A DNA stretch of 64,000 bases. Source: Chloroflexota bacterium. GTDB taxonomy: Bacteria > Chloroflexota > UBA6077 > FW602-bin22 > CADDYW01. This document shows positions 44,751 through 53,861 of this stretch, one piece after another; positions within the stretch are counted from its first letter, which is position 1; each line of letters begins with the position of its first letter. The position numbers and the translations under genes were made by a program. Where the stretch lies: contig JAJPIK010000093.1 of the NCBI GenBank assembly GCA_021324795.1, positions 41,186-105,185 on the forward strand, written 5' to 3'. Below the pieces are notes generated by a model. That model was not told the origin of the DNA. It did not search any database and saw nothing but the letters and a program-made list of their open reading frames with translations.

Positions 44751-46091
44751 TCATCCTAACTTCGGATTCGCCGTGTGGTCGAAGAAGAGGAGCCCGGTCA
44801 CTGGCTTCGGATAGAAGTAGGTTGATTTTTGGGGCATGCGCTGACCAGCTCGGGCAGCCGTCCGAATCTGGTCAATCGTCGTCGGCTTGAGGAAGAAGAC
44901 AAGCTGAGCTTCGCCGGATTGCAGCGTCGCGACTGCCTCATTGACCGACCGGGTGTAGAAGATGCGCTCTCCAGCCTCGATATCGTGCTCCGTCAGGCCC
45001 AAGAGAGGCTCGAAGATGAGCTTTTGCAATACGACCGTATCCACCCCCCGCAATACCTCCGGCACGCTCGGCAGAACGCGCTCGAGATCCACCGCCGGGT
45101 GCAGCACCAACCGTTGGCAGATACCGTCTTGGAGCCCAAGGACCACAAAAGCTGGTCGCCCAGTCGTGACAAGTGATGCCAGAACGTCCCGTAAACCTGC
45201 TTCGCTCGTCCAGGGAATGTCGTCGACCTCGAAGTGCTTCCCGAGCTCCATACGTGTTCGGGAGCGATCGATCTTAGCCAGGCCGTTTAGCAGGCGATGA
45301 GTCGGCAAGACGAGCAAGCCAGGGTCGCTCGACTCGACCATGGCCATGAGCACGTATTCGGACGGCGCATCCGCAGTGGCGCCGAGGCGTCGCATCTCGT
45401 CGCGATAGGCCAACGCGGTCTCATAGCGATGGTGGCCATCGGCAATATAGAGCGGAAGAGAGCGAAACGCCTCGACGAGACTGTTCAGGTGATCTGGCAT
45501 AGTGATCGACCAGATGCGCTGACTTTCGGCTGCCGCGGCGACCGCTCCGGGTGCCAGCCGCAGTTCCATCGTCGGCTGCTCTTGTACTACCTCGTTCAAT
45601 ACCTCGCTGATTGCCCCTGGATCGTCATACATCGCGAGCAATGGACTGAACTGGGTACGCGTGGCGCGTAAAAGATTGAGCCGATCGACTTTCGGACCGG
45701 ACATCGTGAACTCGTGAGGCAGGACGACGTTTTCATCCCAACGCGCCAAACGCACCGGCGCGAAAAGGCTACGGCGTCGCAGGCTTTGCCCTTGCTCGAT
45801 AAAGGCCTCTTCAATCAGATAGAAAGAGGGGCGGGCATCTGCTTGCAGCACCCCCGTCTGTCGCCATTCCCGATAGGTGGCCGCGGCACGGCTGTAGCGA
45901 TCGCGCCCAGGGCGATCGTCAGCCTCTTCGAATCCGAGCTCGAGCCGAACGACGTTGTGCGGATGCCGCAGGTAATAGTCGCGCTGCGCTTCCGGACTAA
46001 TGATATCGTAGGGTGCCGACACCACCTTCGCCAACTCGTTCGCATCGCTCGTCGCGTAGTGCACCCCGTAGAATGGTCGAATCTCCGCCAT
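44751..46091 (-). CDS. DUF1015 family protein
   Basis: A 446-residue protein of the DUF1015 (HTH-free, cytosolic) family: it opens AEIRPFYGVHY, then VVSAPYDIISPEAQRDYYLRHPHNVVRLELG, HEFTMSGPKVDRLNLLRATRTQFSPLLAMY, and IADGHHRYETALAYRDEM with the characteristic DGHHRYETA motif. Biochemical function is not established for the family. The ATG at 46091 is preceded by GGGAGGG. It stands alone between the kinase (convergent) and superoxide dismutase genes. Confidence 0.88.
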   Translation of the reverse strand: MAEIRPFYGVHYATSDANELAKVVSAPYDIISPEAQRDYYLRHPHNVVRLELGFEEADDRPGRDRYSRAAATYREWRQTGVLQADARPSFYLIEEAFIEQGQSLRRRSLFAPVRLARWDENVVLPHEFTMSGPKVDRLNLLRATRTQFSPLLAMYDDPGAISEVLNEVVQEQPTMELRLAPGAVAAAAESQRIWSITMPDHLNSLVEAFRSLPLYIADGHHRYETALAYRDEMRRLGATADAPSEYVLMAMVESSDPGLLVLPTHRLLNGLAKIDRSRTRMELGKHFEVDDIPWTSEAGLRDVLASLVTTGRPAFVVLGLQDGICQRLVLHPAVDLERVLPSVPEVLRGVDTVVLQKLIFEPLLGLTEHDIEAGERIFYTRSVNEAVATLQSGEAQLVFFLKPTTIDQIRTAARAGQRMPQKSTYFYPKPVTGLLFFDHTANPKLG

Positions 46092-46199
46092 CGTCCCTCC
46101 CGTATAGACTCGGAACAATCATACCACGGGTAGGGGCTGAGGATTGGAGGCTGAGGGTCGGAGGGGGGTGGAGATTAGCCCCCAGCCTCCAATCCCAGA

Positions 46200-46847
46200 T
46201 CACACCGCCTGGTACGTTGCAGCTTGGCCGCCACTTGCCGCGTGATACATCTTCTCGGCGGTCGCGAGGCGACGGTTCACATCTTCCCAGTCGATATTCT
46301 GGAAATACACGTCGATGTACGCCCCCCGGTTGACCGCGTAATCGAGATAGTAGGCGTGCTCATAGGTATCCAGCGCCAGGATTGGGCTGCAGTTCCAGAT
46401 CGGATAGGTATTCTGGGCATCGCCAATGAAGTTGAACAGATGACCGGTAGCCAGATCAAGAGCTAGCCAGGCCCAACCGCGAGCTGCTAGGCCGGTTGCC
46501 CTCAAATCGGCAGCCCAGCTATCGAATGAGCCGAAGTCACGGTTGATCAGTTCGGCGACCCGACCGGAAGCTGGGCCACCACCGCCACCAAGATTCGCAA
46601 AATAGATCTCGTGGTTGATCGCGCCGCCCAGAGCGAACGATAGCTCGACTTTGAGCTCACGAATCTCGCTGTAAGTCTGATTCGCAGTCGACAGATTCAC
46701 CGACTGTAGCTTCTGGCGAATTTCGTTTGCTTTATTGCAGTAGCCCTCGTAGAGCTTGTAGTGTTCTTCCATCGTCCGCCGCGAGATACCCTGCATGGTC
46801 AGGGTCGATGGCTTCAGCGGCTTAGGGACGACTTTCTCGAATTGCAT
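46200..46847 (-). CDS. Fe/Mn superoxide dismutase family protein
   Basis: Dismutates superoxide. 215 residues, typical length. Metal ligands can be placed at H29 (TMEEHYKLYEGY), H79 (GGAINHEIYF), D160 and H164 (LALDTYEHAYYLDY). The active-site glycine-rich region (NLGGGGGPASG) and GWAWLALD are standard. The residue after the second ligand region (IGDAQN where classical enzymes have Q/N-rich motifs) does not tell Fe from Mn. The ATG at 46847 has GGAGGAG upstream. No signal peptide. Confidence 0.92.
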   Translation of the reverse strand: MQFEKVVPKPLKPSTLTMQGISRRTMEEHYKLYEGYCNKANEIRQKLQSVNLSTANQTYSEIRELKVELSFALGGAINHEIYFANLGGGGGPASGRVAELINRDFGSFDSWAADLRATGLAARGWAWLALDLATGHLFNFIGDAQNTYPIWNCSPILALDTYEHAYYLDYAVNRGAYIDVYFQNIDWEDVNRRLATAEKMYHAASGGQAATYQAV

Positions 46848-46878
46848 GGGTCTCCTCCGAACCACGTCGGCGGCCAGT

Positions 46879-47301
46879 TTATTTCAGATCGTGGGCCGCC
46901 CGGTTCCGCAGATGGGGGTCAGCAGGACTTGTGCCGAGGAGCGACGTGAGGCTCGTCAGGAGGTTCTGATTAGTCAGCCAGCGATCGGCGCCTGCCGCCA
47001 ACGCGGCCGCGCGGGCGGCCAGATCCTTATGGGGACCGAAAACGACAATCAGCGGTACTCCCTGCTTCTTAGCAGATCGCACCGCAGCAGGAGCATCGAT
47101 GCGAGACGCCCCGAGGTCGATCAAGACGAGGCTTGGTCGATGAGCAACGACTTCCGCTTCGAACCGCGCGAGTGAATCGACAATCTGAATCGAGCGTCCC
47201 ATCGACTCGCTCAATGAGCGAAGTCGTGAAGAAAAGAAAAGGTCCGGCTCCAGTGCCAGGATATCGAGCAATGGCTTGATATCATACGCGTCTCCCTTCA
47301 T
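46879..47301 (-). CDS. Atypical receiver-like (CheY-fold) protein
   Basis: A 140-residue protein with a Rossmann-like receiver pattern: ILALEPDLFFSSRLRSLSESMG, VVAHRPSLVLIDLGASRIDA (an Asp at the phosphoacceptor place), VPLIVVFGPH, and ALAAGADRWLTNQNLLTSL. The N-terminal acidic pair is reduced and the K-P lysine is absent (TNQN). It may be a non-phosphorylated relative. Located 32 nt behind the superoxide dismutase start, it probably leads that transcript. GGGGGATG precedes the ATG. Confidence 0.65.
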   Translation of the reverse strand: MKGDAYDIKPLLDILALEPDLFFSSRLRSLSESMGRSIQIVDSLARFEAEVVAHRPSLVLIDLGASRIDAPAAVRSAKKQGVPLIVVFGPHKDLAARAAALAAGADRWLTNQNLLTSLTSLLGTSPADPHLRNRAAHDLK

Positions 47302-47422
47302 CGTTCATCCCCCTCTTAACTCGTTCTCGCTTCCCTTCTCCGGCACGACAGTTGCAGCAAGCCTTTCTAACAGCCGGGCTGTCGCGACCGGGAACGGCAT
47401 CCCTCACAGAGGTGAAGACCAC

Positions 47423-47740
47423 GTGGGTCACCGAAATCTACCCGAGCAGATCGAGCACCTGCGCAACGAAGTTGATCAGCTCAAGCAAAGCCTGGACCAA
47501 ACCCTGGGAACGTTCGAGGATCTGGCCAGCAAGGCGTCAAGCCTTGTCAATGAGGCTCGGCAAATCGCTGACGTGCTCGGCGAAGAGCCCTCACCTTCTG
47601 GCAGCTTCTGGGGACTGCTGGTTATCTTGGCACTGGGAGCTGGCGCCGTTTGGCTGATTTCGCCGGACACTTTTGCCGCGCTTGGCGATTTCTTCAAGTC
47701 GCAGTTCCGTTCATTCACCGCGTCAACCCAGACGCACTAG
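47423..47740 (+). CDS. Small coiled-coil membrane protein
   Basis: 105 residues from a GTG at 47423 (GAGGTGA 7 nt upstream). Residues ~7-52 form a coiled coil (LPEQIEHLRNEVDQLKQSLDQTL, continuing LASKASSLVNEARQIADVLG). One membrane segment (~63-80, FWGLLVILALGAGAVWLI) and a short polar tail follow. The frame remains open further upstream but without a start site. Family unknown. Ends just before the strong bidirectional terminator. Confidence 0.6.
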   Translation: MGHRNLPEQIEHLRNEVDQLKQSLDQTLGTFEDLASKASSLVNEARQIADVLGEEPSPSGSFWGLLVILALGAGAVWLISPDTFAALGDFFKSQFRSFTASTQTH

Positions 47741-47760
47741 CGCAACAGAATCACTACTGA

Positions 47761-47800
47761 GAGGAGGTCTTCCGCGCTATTTGGCGTGGAAGACCTCCTC
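47761..47800. terminator. Bidirectional terminator
   Basis: GAGGAGGTCTTCC pairs perfectly with GGAAGACCTCCTC, with further pairing inside and AT-rich flanks. It separates two convergent genes. Confidence 0.85.
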
Positions 47801-47824
47801 TCTCATTATTAATATTCTAATGAA

Positions 47825-48706
47825 TCAGTGACTGATCGAGAAATTGATCGGCGTGCTGCTGTAGTTACCGACCTGGATCAGGACGGGACCAGCAGTCGTC
47901 GACGTGAACAAAACCTGGAGTTGTCCCGGGTTGAGCGAGCCATTATCGGTACCCGGAACGCTGGTGAGCAAGGTGCCGTTCTGGTAGACGTTGACGAACA
48001 CCGCATTTGCGACGTCACCACCGTTCGGACTAAAGGTAAAGTTCACGGTCTGGAACGAGCCATCGCCGGAATAGTTCAGGGTATAGTAGGCATAGGAACC
48101 GCTCGGAGAGCCCGGAAGGGTGCCACTCCGTGGCTGCGACAGACTAATTGGATTCGACGCGGTACCAAGCGGGCTGCTCGTCGTCGGAGCCGGAGCAGCT
48201 GGAGCGGGAGCCGTGGCCGGTGCCGGAGCCGAGGCAGCAGGCGGAGCGTGAGATGGGCTCGGAGCAGAGGTTACCGGCAGGCCGCTCAGATCGAGCTCGT
48301 AGGTCACGTTTTCACCCGGATCGTAGTTGTAGACCTCGACGAGAACTGGCCCCGCTTGAGCGACCGCGAAGGGGGTTGTCGTGGTGCCCGGATTCGGACC
48401 GCTCGTGCCGTTCGTCGAGGCGATTTCTGTCCCATTTTGATAGACATCCAAGCCAACCGCGCTCGACGTGATCGGGTCAGAAGGACTGAAATTCAGGGTG
48501 AGAGTACCTACCACGTACTGCCCTGGATAATTGACGGTGTAAAAGTTGTATGCTCCGGCGCTGCTGCCGACGATGCTACCGTGCGCGACACTGGTTAACG
48601 GGGCTGGATTATTCGGACTTGTTCCAACCGGCGCAGCAAATACCTGGCCCGTCAAGCCCAGTCCAAGCAAAGCTCCTAGTCCAATCCGACACAAATTTCT
48701 TATCAT
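47825..48706 (-). CDS. Secreted protein with tandem beta domains
   Basis: 293 residues from the ATG at 48706 (GAGGGAT upstream). Signal peptide IRNLCRIGLGALLGLGLTGQVFA, then two ~105-residue homologous beta domains separated by a Pro/Ala/Ser-rich linker (~125-170). Each domain has NFYTVNYPG / YAYYTLNYSG, NFSPSDPI / TFSPNGGD, VYQNGTEIAST / VYQNGTLLTSV, and AGPVLVEVYNYDPGENVTYEL / AGPVLIQVGNYSSTPINFSI. The pattern resembles pre-peptidase C-terminal (PPC)-type carbohydrate-associated modules. No catalytic domain is attached. Confidence 0.7.
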   Translation of the reverse strand: MIRNLCRIGLGALLGLGLTGQVFAAPVGTSPNNPAPLTSVAHGSIVGSSAGAYNFYTVNYPGQYVVGTLTLNFSPSDPITSSAVGLDVYQNGTEIASTNGTSGPNPGTTTTPFAVAQAGPVLVEVYNYDPGENVTYELDLSGLPVTSAPSPSHAPPAASAPAPATAPAPAAPAPTTSSPLGTASNPISLSQPRSGTLPGSPSGSYAYYTLNYSGDGSFQTVNFTFSPNGGDVANAVFVNVYQNGTLLTSVPGTDNGSLNPGQLQVLFTSTTAGPVLIQVGNYSSTPINFSISH

Positions 48707-48845
48707 TGATCCCTCACTTTTTGTTCTTCTGGCGATCGTCCCGTTGGAACAGCTCGCCTTCCTTACGATAGCGCTGCTAGCCACTTACTTTGCTAAGATC
48801 TGGTTAAATCGTTGGAAAACCTAATCGTTGCCACGTCCGATCGGT

Positions 48846-48874
48846 TTGCAGCTTTTCTCGTGGCCCGATATACT
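48846..48874 (+). promoter_or_regulatory. Promoter of qng1-tgt
   Basis: TTGCAG, 17-nt spacer, TATACT, about 40 nt upstream of the ATG. The stretch TACTGTACGTATACAATAT at and after the -10 is partly palindromic and could bind a regulator. Confidence 0.65.
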
Positions 48875-48913
48875 GTACGTATACAATATCTGACTAGAAG
48901 GGTAGCGCATTCG

Positions 48914-49885
48914 ATGAATCAGCTTCCTGCTGTGCTTGCGACCACGCGCTTTGTCGTCGAGAATGCCCGCTACGTCGTCCTCAACCCGTCCCGTGTCGCG
49001 GCCGTCGCCGACGAGCTCGCCCAGCAGCACCCGACTCCGCCCACCTTTGATCGGGTGCACCATCCGCATGGCCAGGAGCCATGGGTAGCCAATTTCATCC
49101 TGGTGCTCGATACGCTCAACTTCTCATTCTGGCCGGATCCGGGTCAGCCACGCTGGCGAGTGACCTACGACAGGACAACGTACGACGGCTACTGGGCGCT
49201 CGTCGCCGCGCTACGTCGTGCCCTCGACGAGGGCGTGCCGTTGACGAACGCCGCATTCTTGGCCCAGATCTCCGACGCCGACGTCGCCAATCTCTTGCGT
49301 GGCGAGGGACCGATCCCGATGCTCGCCGAGCGCGCCGCCGGATTACGCGAGACTGGCCAGGTGCTCGAGCAGCGCTACGCTGGCCAGTTCGTCAACGCCA
49401 TCGCCGAAGCCGAGTACAACGCGCTGAAGCTAACTGGTCTCCTGGCTGAGCGCTTCCCTTCGTTCGCGGACGTCGCCAGCTATGGCGGCCACCCAGTCCA
49501 GTTCTACAAGCGTGCCCAGATCTGCTGCTCCGATCTTTATGGAGCGAGTGACGGCGCGCCTTGGGGAGCCCTGGCCGACTTGGACAAGCTGACCGCCTTC
49601 GCTGATTACAAGCTTCCGCAGGTGCTCCGGCGGCTAGGAATCTTGGAATACACTGCGACCTTGGCCGAGGTCATCGACCAGCGTCGGCCGCTGCGAGCGG
49701 GAAGCGATGCCGAGGTTGAGATTCGCGCCGCGACGATCTGGGGAGTGGAATCTTTGCGCCGTGCGCTCACTGCGCGAGGTCACGCACTCCGGGCATTCGA
49801 GATCGACTGGCACCTCTGGGAGCTTGGCCAATCGCTCCCCCCGGACACCCGGCCCTATCACCTGACTCGGACGGTGTATTACTAA
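48914..49885 (+). CDS. qng1: Queuosine 5'-phosphate N-glycosylase (DUF2419)
   Basis: Releases queuine from queuosine 5'-monophosphate so that the base can be reused. 323 residues from the ATG at 48914. Family motifs are complete: LNFSFWPDPG (F72, D75), YWALVAALRRALDEGVPL, IPMLAERAAGLRE, FPSFADVASYGG, FYKRAQICCSDLYG with K199, LTAFADYKLPQVLRRLGIL with D231, and EVEIRAATIW (267-276). Family knowledge: members occur in eukaryotes and scattered bacteria including Chloroflexota. The stop abuts the tgt ATG (TAAATG), a two-gene operon that directly ties salvage to insertion. Confidence 0.93.
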   Translation: MNQLPAVLATTRFVVENARYVVLNPSRVAAVADELAQQHPTPPTFDRVHHPHGQEPWVANFILVLDTLNFSFWPDPGQPRWRVTYDRTTYDGYWALVAALRRALDEGVPLTNAAFLAQISDADVANLLRGEGPIPMLAERAAGLRETGQVLEQRYAGQFVNAIAEAEYNALKLTGLLAERFPSFADVASYGGHPVQFYKRAQICCSDLYGASDGAPWGALADLDKLTAFADYKLPQVLRRLGILEYTATLAEVIDQRRPLRAGSDAEVEIRAATIWGVESLRRALTARGHALRAFEIDWHLWELGQSLPPDTRPYHLTRTVYY

Positions 49886-51136
49886 ATGAGCATCACCTAC
49901 GAATTGATCGCTCAATCCCCCGACCACGCGGCACGGTTGGGACGGATTCATACCGCCCACGGCATGATCGAGACCCCGACTTTCTTCCCGGTCGGCACCC
50001 AGGCCACGGTGAAGACGTTGACCCCGAATGATCTCCGGGCAGTGAGCGCCAGCGCCATCTTGGCAAATACCTATCACCTGTTCCTGCGCCCCGGCGCGGA
50101 TCTGATCGAGAAGCTCGGCGGCCTGCACAAATTCACGGGCTGGTCCGGACCGATCATGACCGACTCTGGCGGCTTCCAAGCGTTCAGCCTTGGTCTAGCA
50201 CTCGAGCACGGTGTGGGCAAGATTGCCAAGATCTTCCCGGGAGCGGCCGAGGTGCCGACTCGCCCAACCCGGAAGAAGCTCGCCCGGATCGACGAAGAAG
50301 GGGTGACCTTTGCTTCCCATCTGGACGGCTCGCGCCAGCGATTGACGCCGGAGATCTCGATTCACGTCCAGGAACAGCTTGGCGCGGACTTGATCGTCGC
50401 CTTTGACGAGTGCACATCGCCCTTGTCCGATTACCATTACACTCGGCAGGCGATGGAGCGTACTCACCGTTGGGCGATACGCTCGCTCGCCGCGCGGACT
50501 TCGTCGACGGCTGGTCTTTACGGCATCGTCCAGGGTGGCGCCTATCCGGATCTGCGCGAGATGAGTGCCCGGTTCATTGGTAGCTTGCCATTCGACGCCT
50601 TTGCCATTGGCGGATCGCTTGGTCGCTCGAAAGCAGACATGCACCATGTTCTCGAATGGACCGTTCCACTGCTACCGTCCGGCAAGCCGCGCCATTTGCT
50701 GGGAATTGGCGAACCGGAAGATTTGTTCGAGTGTGTCGAGCGTGGCATCGACACGTTCGACTGCGTTGCGCCAACGCGTTTGGCCCGGCACGGCAGCTTC
50801 TACACTACCCACGGCCGACTGAACATTCAGAACGCCGCCTACCGGGAAGACCCGGCGCCGATCGAAGCCGGCTGTGGCTGCTTCACCTGTCAAACCTTCA
50901 GCCGCGCCTATCTCCGCCATCTCTTCGTTGCCGAGGAGATTCTCGGCTACCGTCTGGCTACGATCCATAACCTGCACTTCATCTTGCAATTGATGAAGCA
51001 GATCCGCCAAAGCCTCGCCGTTAACCAGTTCGACGAGCTGAAGCGAGAATTCCTGGAACGGTATCGGGGAGGGGTCGGGAGTCAGGGGTCGAGGGACGAG
51101 AGGCGAGAGTTTCCAGCCCCCAAACGTGCTTTCTAA
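49886..51136 (+). CDS. tgt: tRNA-guanine transglycosylase, variant likely specific for queuine
   Basis: Exchanges G34 of target tRNAs for a 7-deazaguanine base. 416 residues. Catalytic D93 in TDSGGFQ and nucleophile D292 in FDCVAPTRLARHG are present; zinc ligands C330, C332, C335 and H361 fit the family. Two departures from the common preQ1-using bacterial form: the substrate-pocket motif GGLAVGE is replaced by a shorter GGSLGRSK (242-249), and ~25 residues are inserted after SLG (~104-131). Together with the coupled qng1 gene this suggests use of queuine. The C-terminal ~25 residues run into low-complexity DNA and may be recent. Confidence 0.93.
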   Translation: MSITYELIAQSPDHAARLGRIHTAHGMIETPTFFPVGTQATVKTLTPNDLRAVSASAILANTYHLFLRPGADLIEKLGGLHKFTGWSGPIMTDSGGFQAFSLGLALEHGVGKIAKIFPGAAEVPTRPTRKKLARIDEEGVTFASHLDGSRQRLTPEISIHVQEQLGADLIVAFDECTSPLSDYHYTRQAMERTHRWAIRSLAARTSSTAGLYGIVQGGAYPDLREMSARFIGSLPFDAFAIGGSLGRSKADMHHVLEWTVPLLPSGKPRHLLGIGEPEDLFECVERGIDTFDCVAPTRLARHGSFYTTHGRLNIQNAAYREDPAPIEAGCGCFTCQTFSRAYLRHLFVAEEILGYRLATIHNLHFILQLMKQIRQSLAVNQFDELKREFLERYRGGVGSQGSRDERREFPAPKRAF

Positions 51137-51221
51137 GTAATCCTTTCCCCTCCTCTTAATTTAGCTTTGGACACAAGTCCAGTGCGAGGGTCTGGGCAGT
51201 GCCCGCAGTACTCAGCACTCG

Positions 51222-53537
51222 TTACTCTCCCCAAAAATCAACCGCGATGTCCGCTACGTCGCGGAAGCGGAGCCAGATCTGGGCAAGGCGCTCCTCCACC
51301 ATCCGAACCGCGAAGTCACCACCTGTCCCGCGAATCGAGCCGGCCGACCAACCACGAGGAAGGGTAACGGTGAGCGTTCCCTCCCGATCGCCCGCCGAGC
51401 CAACGGCCATTTCGAGGCACCGCGCTGCTGGCTTATAGCTGGCCGATTTGATCGTCGTAGCACCCAGGCTCACGTGCAGTGAGGTTCCCACCAGTTGAGG
51501 CTGATCCTTCAGCTCCTTCAGCCCGACAACCGCGCAGCCTCCCGGAGGGATTTGCTCGACGATCAACCGCTTCCCGAGAACCCCCAGGTACGATTGCGTC
51601 CAGAACTCGAAGGCGTGATAACCCCCCGGGGGCAAGCCCAGTTCGGCCAGGGATTGAATCAAGCAGATCGGTGCCGTGGAAGGATTCACTGCGAGGACGA
51701 TGAGCCACTCATCCCAGTCGGTATGCACGGGCGTGGCAAACACTCGGGGCGCTCCGGGCGTTCCGAGATCGCGTGGCAGCACCGCTCCCGGAAATGGCGG
51801 CAGACAGACTCGAACGATCGCATTGCGCTCGGCCGACAAAGCACTGAGATCGCCAACCAACGTCATCGCTCCACCAGCAAAGCAAGCGACGGTTGCTGCG
51901 GCCCGTGCCTCATCGAGCGACTGGCTCTCAGCATCCAGCAGGAGCGGCCCTGCCCCAAGCGTACGTCCGGTCATGCCCAAGAACGCGCGGAGTAGCGGTG
52001 AGGGATCCGCCCGACTCAGCGGCTGAGCGCCGGCGACGAGCACGTCGGCTGGCTCGAGTGACGCGAGCAGCGGCGCCGCCGCGGCGACCAGCGTACAACT
52101 ATCGAGATCTTTGCTCAGCAAGCCGAGTGTCTGACTGAATGCAGCCAACGGCGAGATCGAGCCCACCGCATGCCAGCCGGACACCACACTTACCGCCAAT
52201 TTATCGAGCTGCAGCACCCCGAAGCGCTCGCTCACGAGTCGCTGGCCAAGCGTGGCAAGCCACTCGCGCACCGCCGGCTGGCTCGGATCAAGGACAAAGA
52301 GATCCTCTCCGAAAGTCGAACCGTCGCTCACCACCACGGGATCGCCGGTGGGCGCGCGCACCAGCCAGGTCGGGTGATTCTGAAACAGGCTCGATGTCTG
52401 ATCAACCAGCAGCGGCGCGAACACTACGCCGGGACAAAGCTCCTGACGGCGGATCACCTCGGCGACCACCCGCTCACCATGGGGGAAGCGCTCGGGATCC
52501 GCCCACCAGTCGCCGGGCTTCTGGGCCCACTCCGACGGCAGAGTAACCACGTCGATCTCGCGTGCCGCCGGCCAGCTCGCGAGCACGGCAAGTCGATCGA
52601 GAATCACTCTCTCATCGCACGACACAGGCAAACCGTTACCTTCATTGCAGTCAGTGGGCAACCACTGGACGAAGCCCGCCCGTGACTTCGCCGTTGGGTG
52701 AACCTCCCGCCAAAGCTCGACAAAACGCGCGAGCACTCCGGGCATCTCCCGCAGGCTGAGCCAGAGTGGACCACTGCTGAGCTCATCGCCGTGCAGGTCG
52801 ACTGTTCCAAAGTCGGCCGCCGCCGACAGGTGCAGCGCGCCAGATATGCCGTCACTCCTAAACGCGAATTGCCCAATCGCCTGGCTGGCGTCAAGGAAGG
52901 CCAGCGTTACCTGACTCCCCCCGCGCGACACCAGCGCCGCCAAGCCGGTCGTAGTAATTGCCGCGTTGGTGGTCAAGGGGACGACCCGCGCCGGCTCATC
53001 GCTCGCCCAGCCGAGGTCGAAGACCTGCCACCCATCCGGACCCGTGCTGAGCTGCAAATTTGGTCGATCCGAGGCCGTCGGCCGCAGGGGGATCAACTGG
53101 CGGAGCGCCGAGGCGAAACCGCGCGGCGGTCGCAGCCGCAGCTCAATCTGGATCTCGTCGGCGGCGGGGGCAAGGACGAACTGCTGACAGACAATCAAGC
53201 CATCCGGCCATGCTCGCGAGACGGCTAGCCAGCGCGTGCCGTCGCCCGCGGTGCGATCCTGATAGTCAACGAGTGTCGCGTCGGAGAGATCACGTTGCTC
53301 TTCAACCCCCATGGGCGTAATCACGTGTACCCCGGCCGTCGCCTCGCAGTGCCAGACCGGCTGGCTCGGAACACTTTCGAGCGTCCACACCCCGGTGACC
53401 AACCGATAGATGAGCCGTAGCTTCGTTCCAGCCAGCTCGATCTGCCCCGGAATCATCGGTCGTCCAGCCACGCTCGTCGCCTTAGCAGGAGTTTTCTCTA
53501 TCTCTTGCCGACCTTGCGCCGCCTGGTGAGCTTGCAT
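51222..53537 (-). CDS. GH36-like glycoside hydrolase (alpha-galactosidase type)
   Basis: A ~771-residue cytosolic protein. An N-terminal beta region precedes a TIM barrel with the GH36 layout: GFVQWLPTDCNEG, VVTLPSEWAQKPGDWWADPERFPHGERVVAEVI (GDW and FPxG), PGVVFAPLLVDQTSSLFQNHPTWLV, FVLDPSQPAVREWL, and LQLDKL with the probable nucleophile Asp. A candidate SRADPSPLL segment stands where the acid/base loop is expected. The overall identity to classical enzymes looks low. Activity is inferred. No signal peptide; ATG at 53537 chosen, but an earlier start up to 53675 is possible. Confidence 0.65.
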   Translation of the reverse strand: MQAHQAAQGRQEIEKTPAKATSVAGRPMIPGQIELAGTKLRLIYRLVTGVWTLESVPSQPVWHCEATAGVHVITPMGVEEQRDLSDATLVDYQDRTAGDGTRWLAVSRAWPDGLIVCQQFVLAPAADEIQIELRLRPPRGFASALRQLIPLRPTASDRPNLQLSTGPDGWQVFDLGWASDEPARVVPLTTNAAITTTGLAALVSRGGSQVTLAFLDASQAIGQFAFRSDGISGALHLSAAADFGTVDLHGDELSSGPLWLSLREMPGVLARFVELWREVHPTAKSRAGFVQWLPTDCNEGNGLPVSCDERVILDRLAVLASWPAAREIDVVTLPSEWAQKPGDWWADPERFPHGERVVAEVIRRQELCPGVVFAPLLVDQTSSLFQNHPTWLVRAPTGDPVVVSDGSTFGEDLFVLDPSQPAVREWLATLGQRLVSERFGVLQLDKLAVSVVSGWHAVGSISPLAAFSQTLGLLSKDLDSCTLVAAAAPLLASLEPADVLVAGAQPLSRADPSPLLRAFLGMTGRTLGAGPLLLDAESQSLDEARAAATVACFAGGAMTLVGDLSALSAERNAIVRVCLPPFPGAVLPRDLGTPGAPRVFATPVHTDWDEWLIVLAVNPSTAPICLIQSLAELGLPPGGYHAFEFWTQSYLGVLGKRLIVEQIPPGGCAVVGLKELKDQPQLVGTSLHVSLGATTIKSASYKPAARCLEMAVGSAGDREGTLTVTLPRGWSAGSIRGTGGDFAVRMVEERLAQIWLRFRDVADIAVDFWGE

Positions 53538-53861
53538 GTTCTTCACCCATACCCTGCCGTGGTTTACCGATTGTTCCCTAGGAAAGGCACCCATCTGCAA
53601 GACCCAAGCCGGACGGCGGTCGTTCTTGATCTCGCCTTCGCGAGCGCTAGCATTTGTCTTTTTCTCCGGCCTCAACCGAGCTGAGCGTCATTCGCGCGCT
53701 TTTCATCAGAGGGATAATCGTGGGACTTACCGCCGGTAGCATGCTCTGATGGTTGGGTCAGCGGACTCACGCTTGTCTGGCTCATCCCGGCATCTCCCTC
53801 ATCCAGCATCCGGTTTGACCATTTCGGCGGCCGCGAGCGACCAACAATCGCACGCGTAAAG

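Noticed and set aside
46879..47301. Receiver-like gene as a partner of the kinase at 43.2 kb
   Set aside because: Opposite strand, separated by two genes, and the kinase already has an overlapping regulator.
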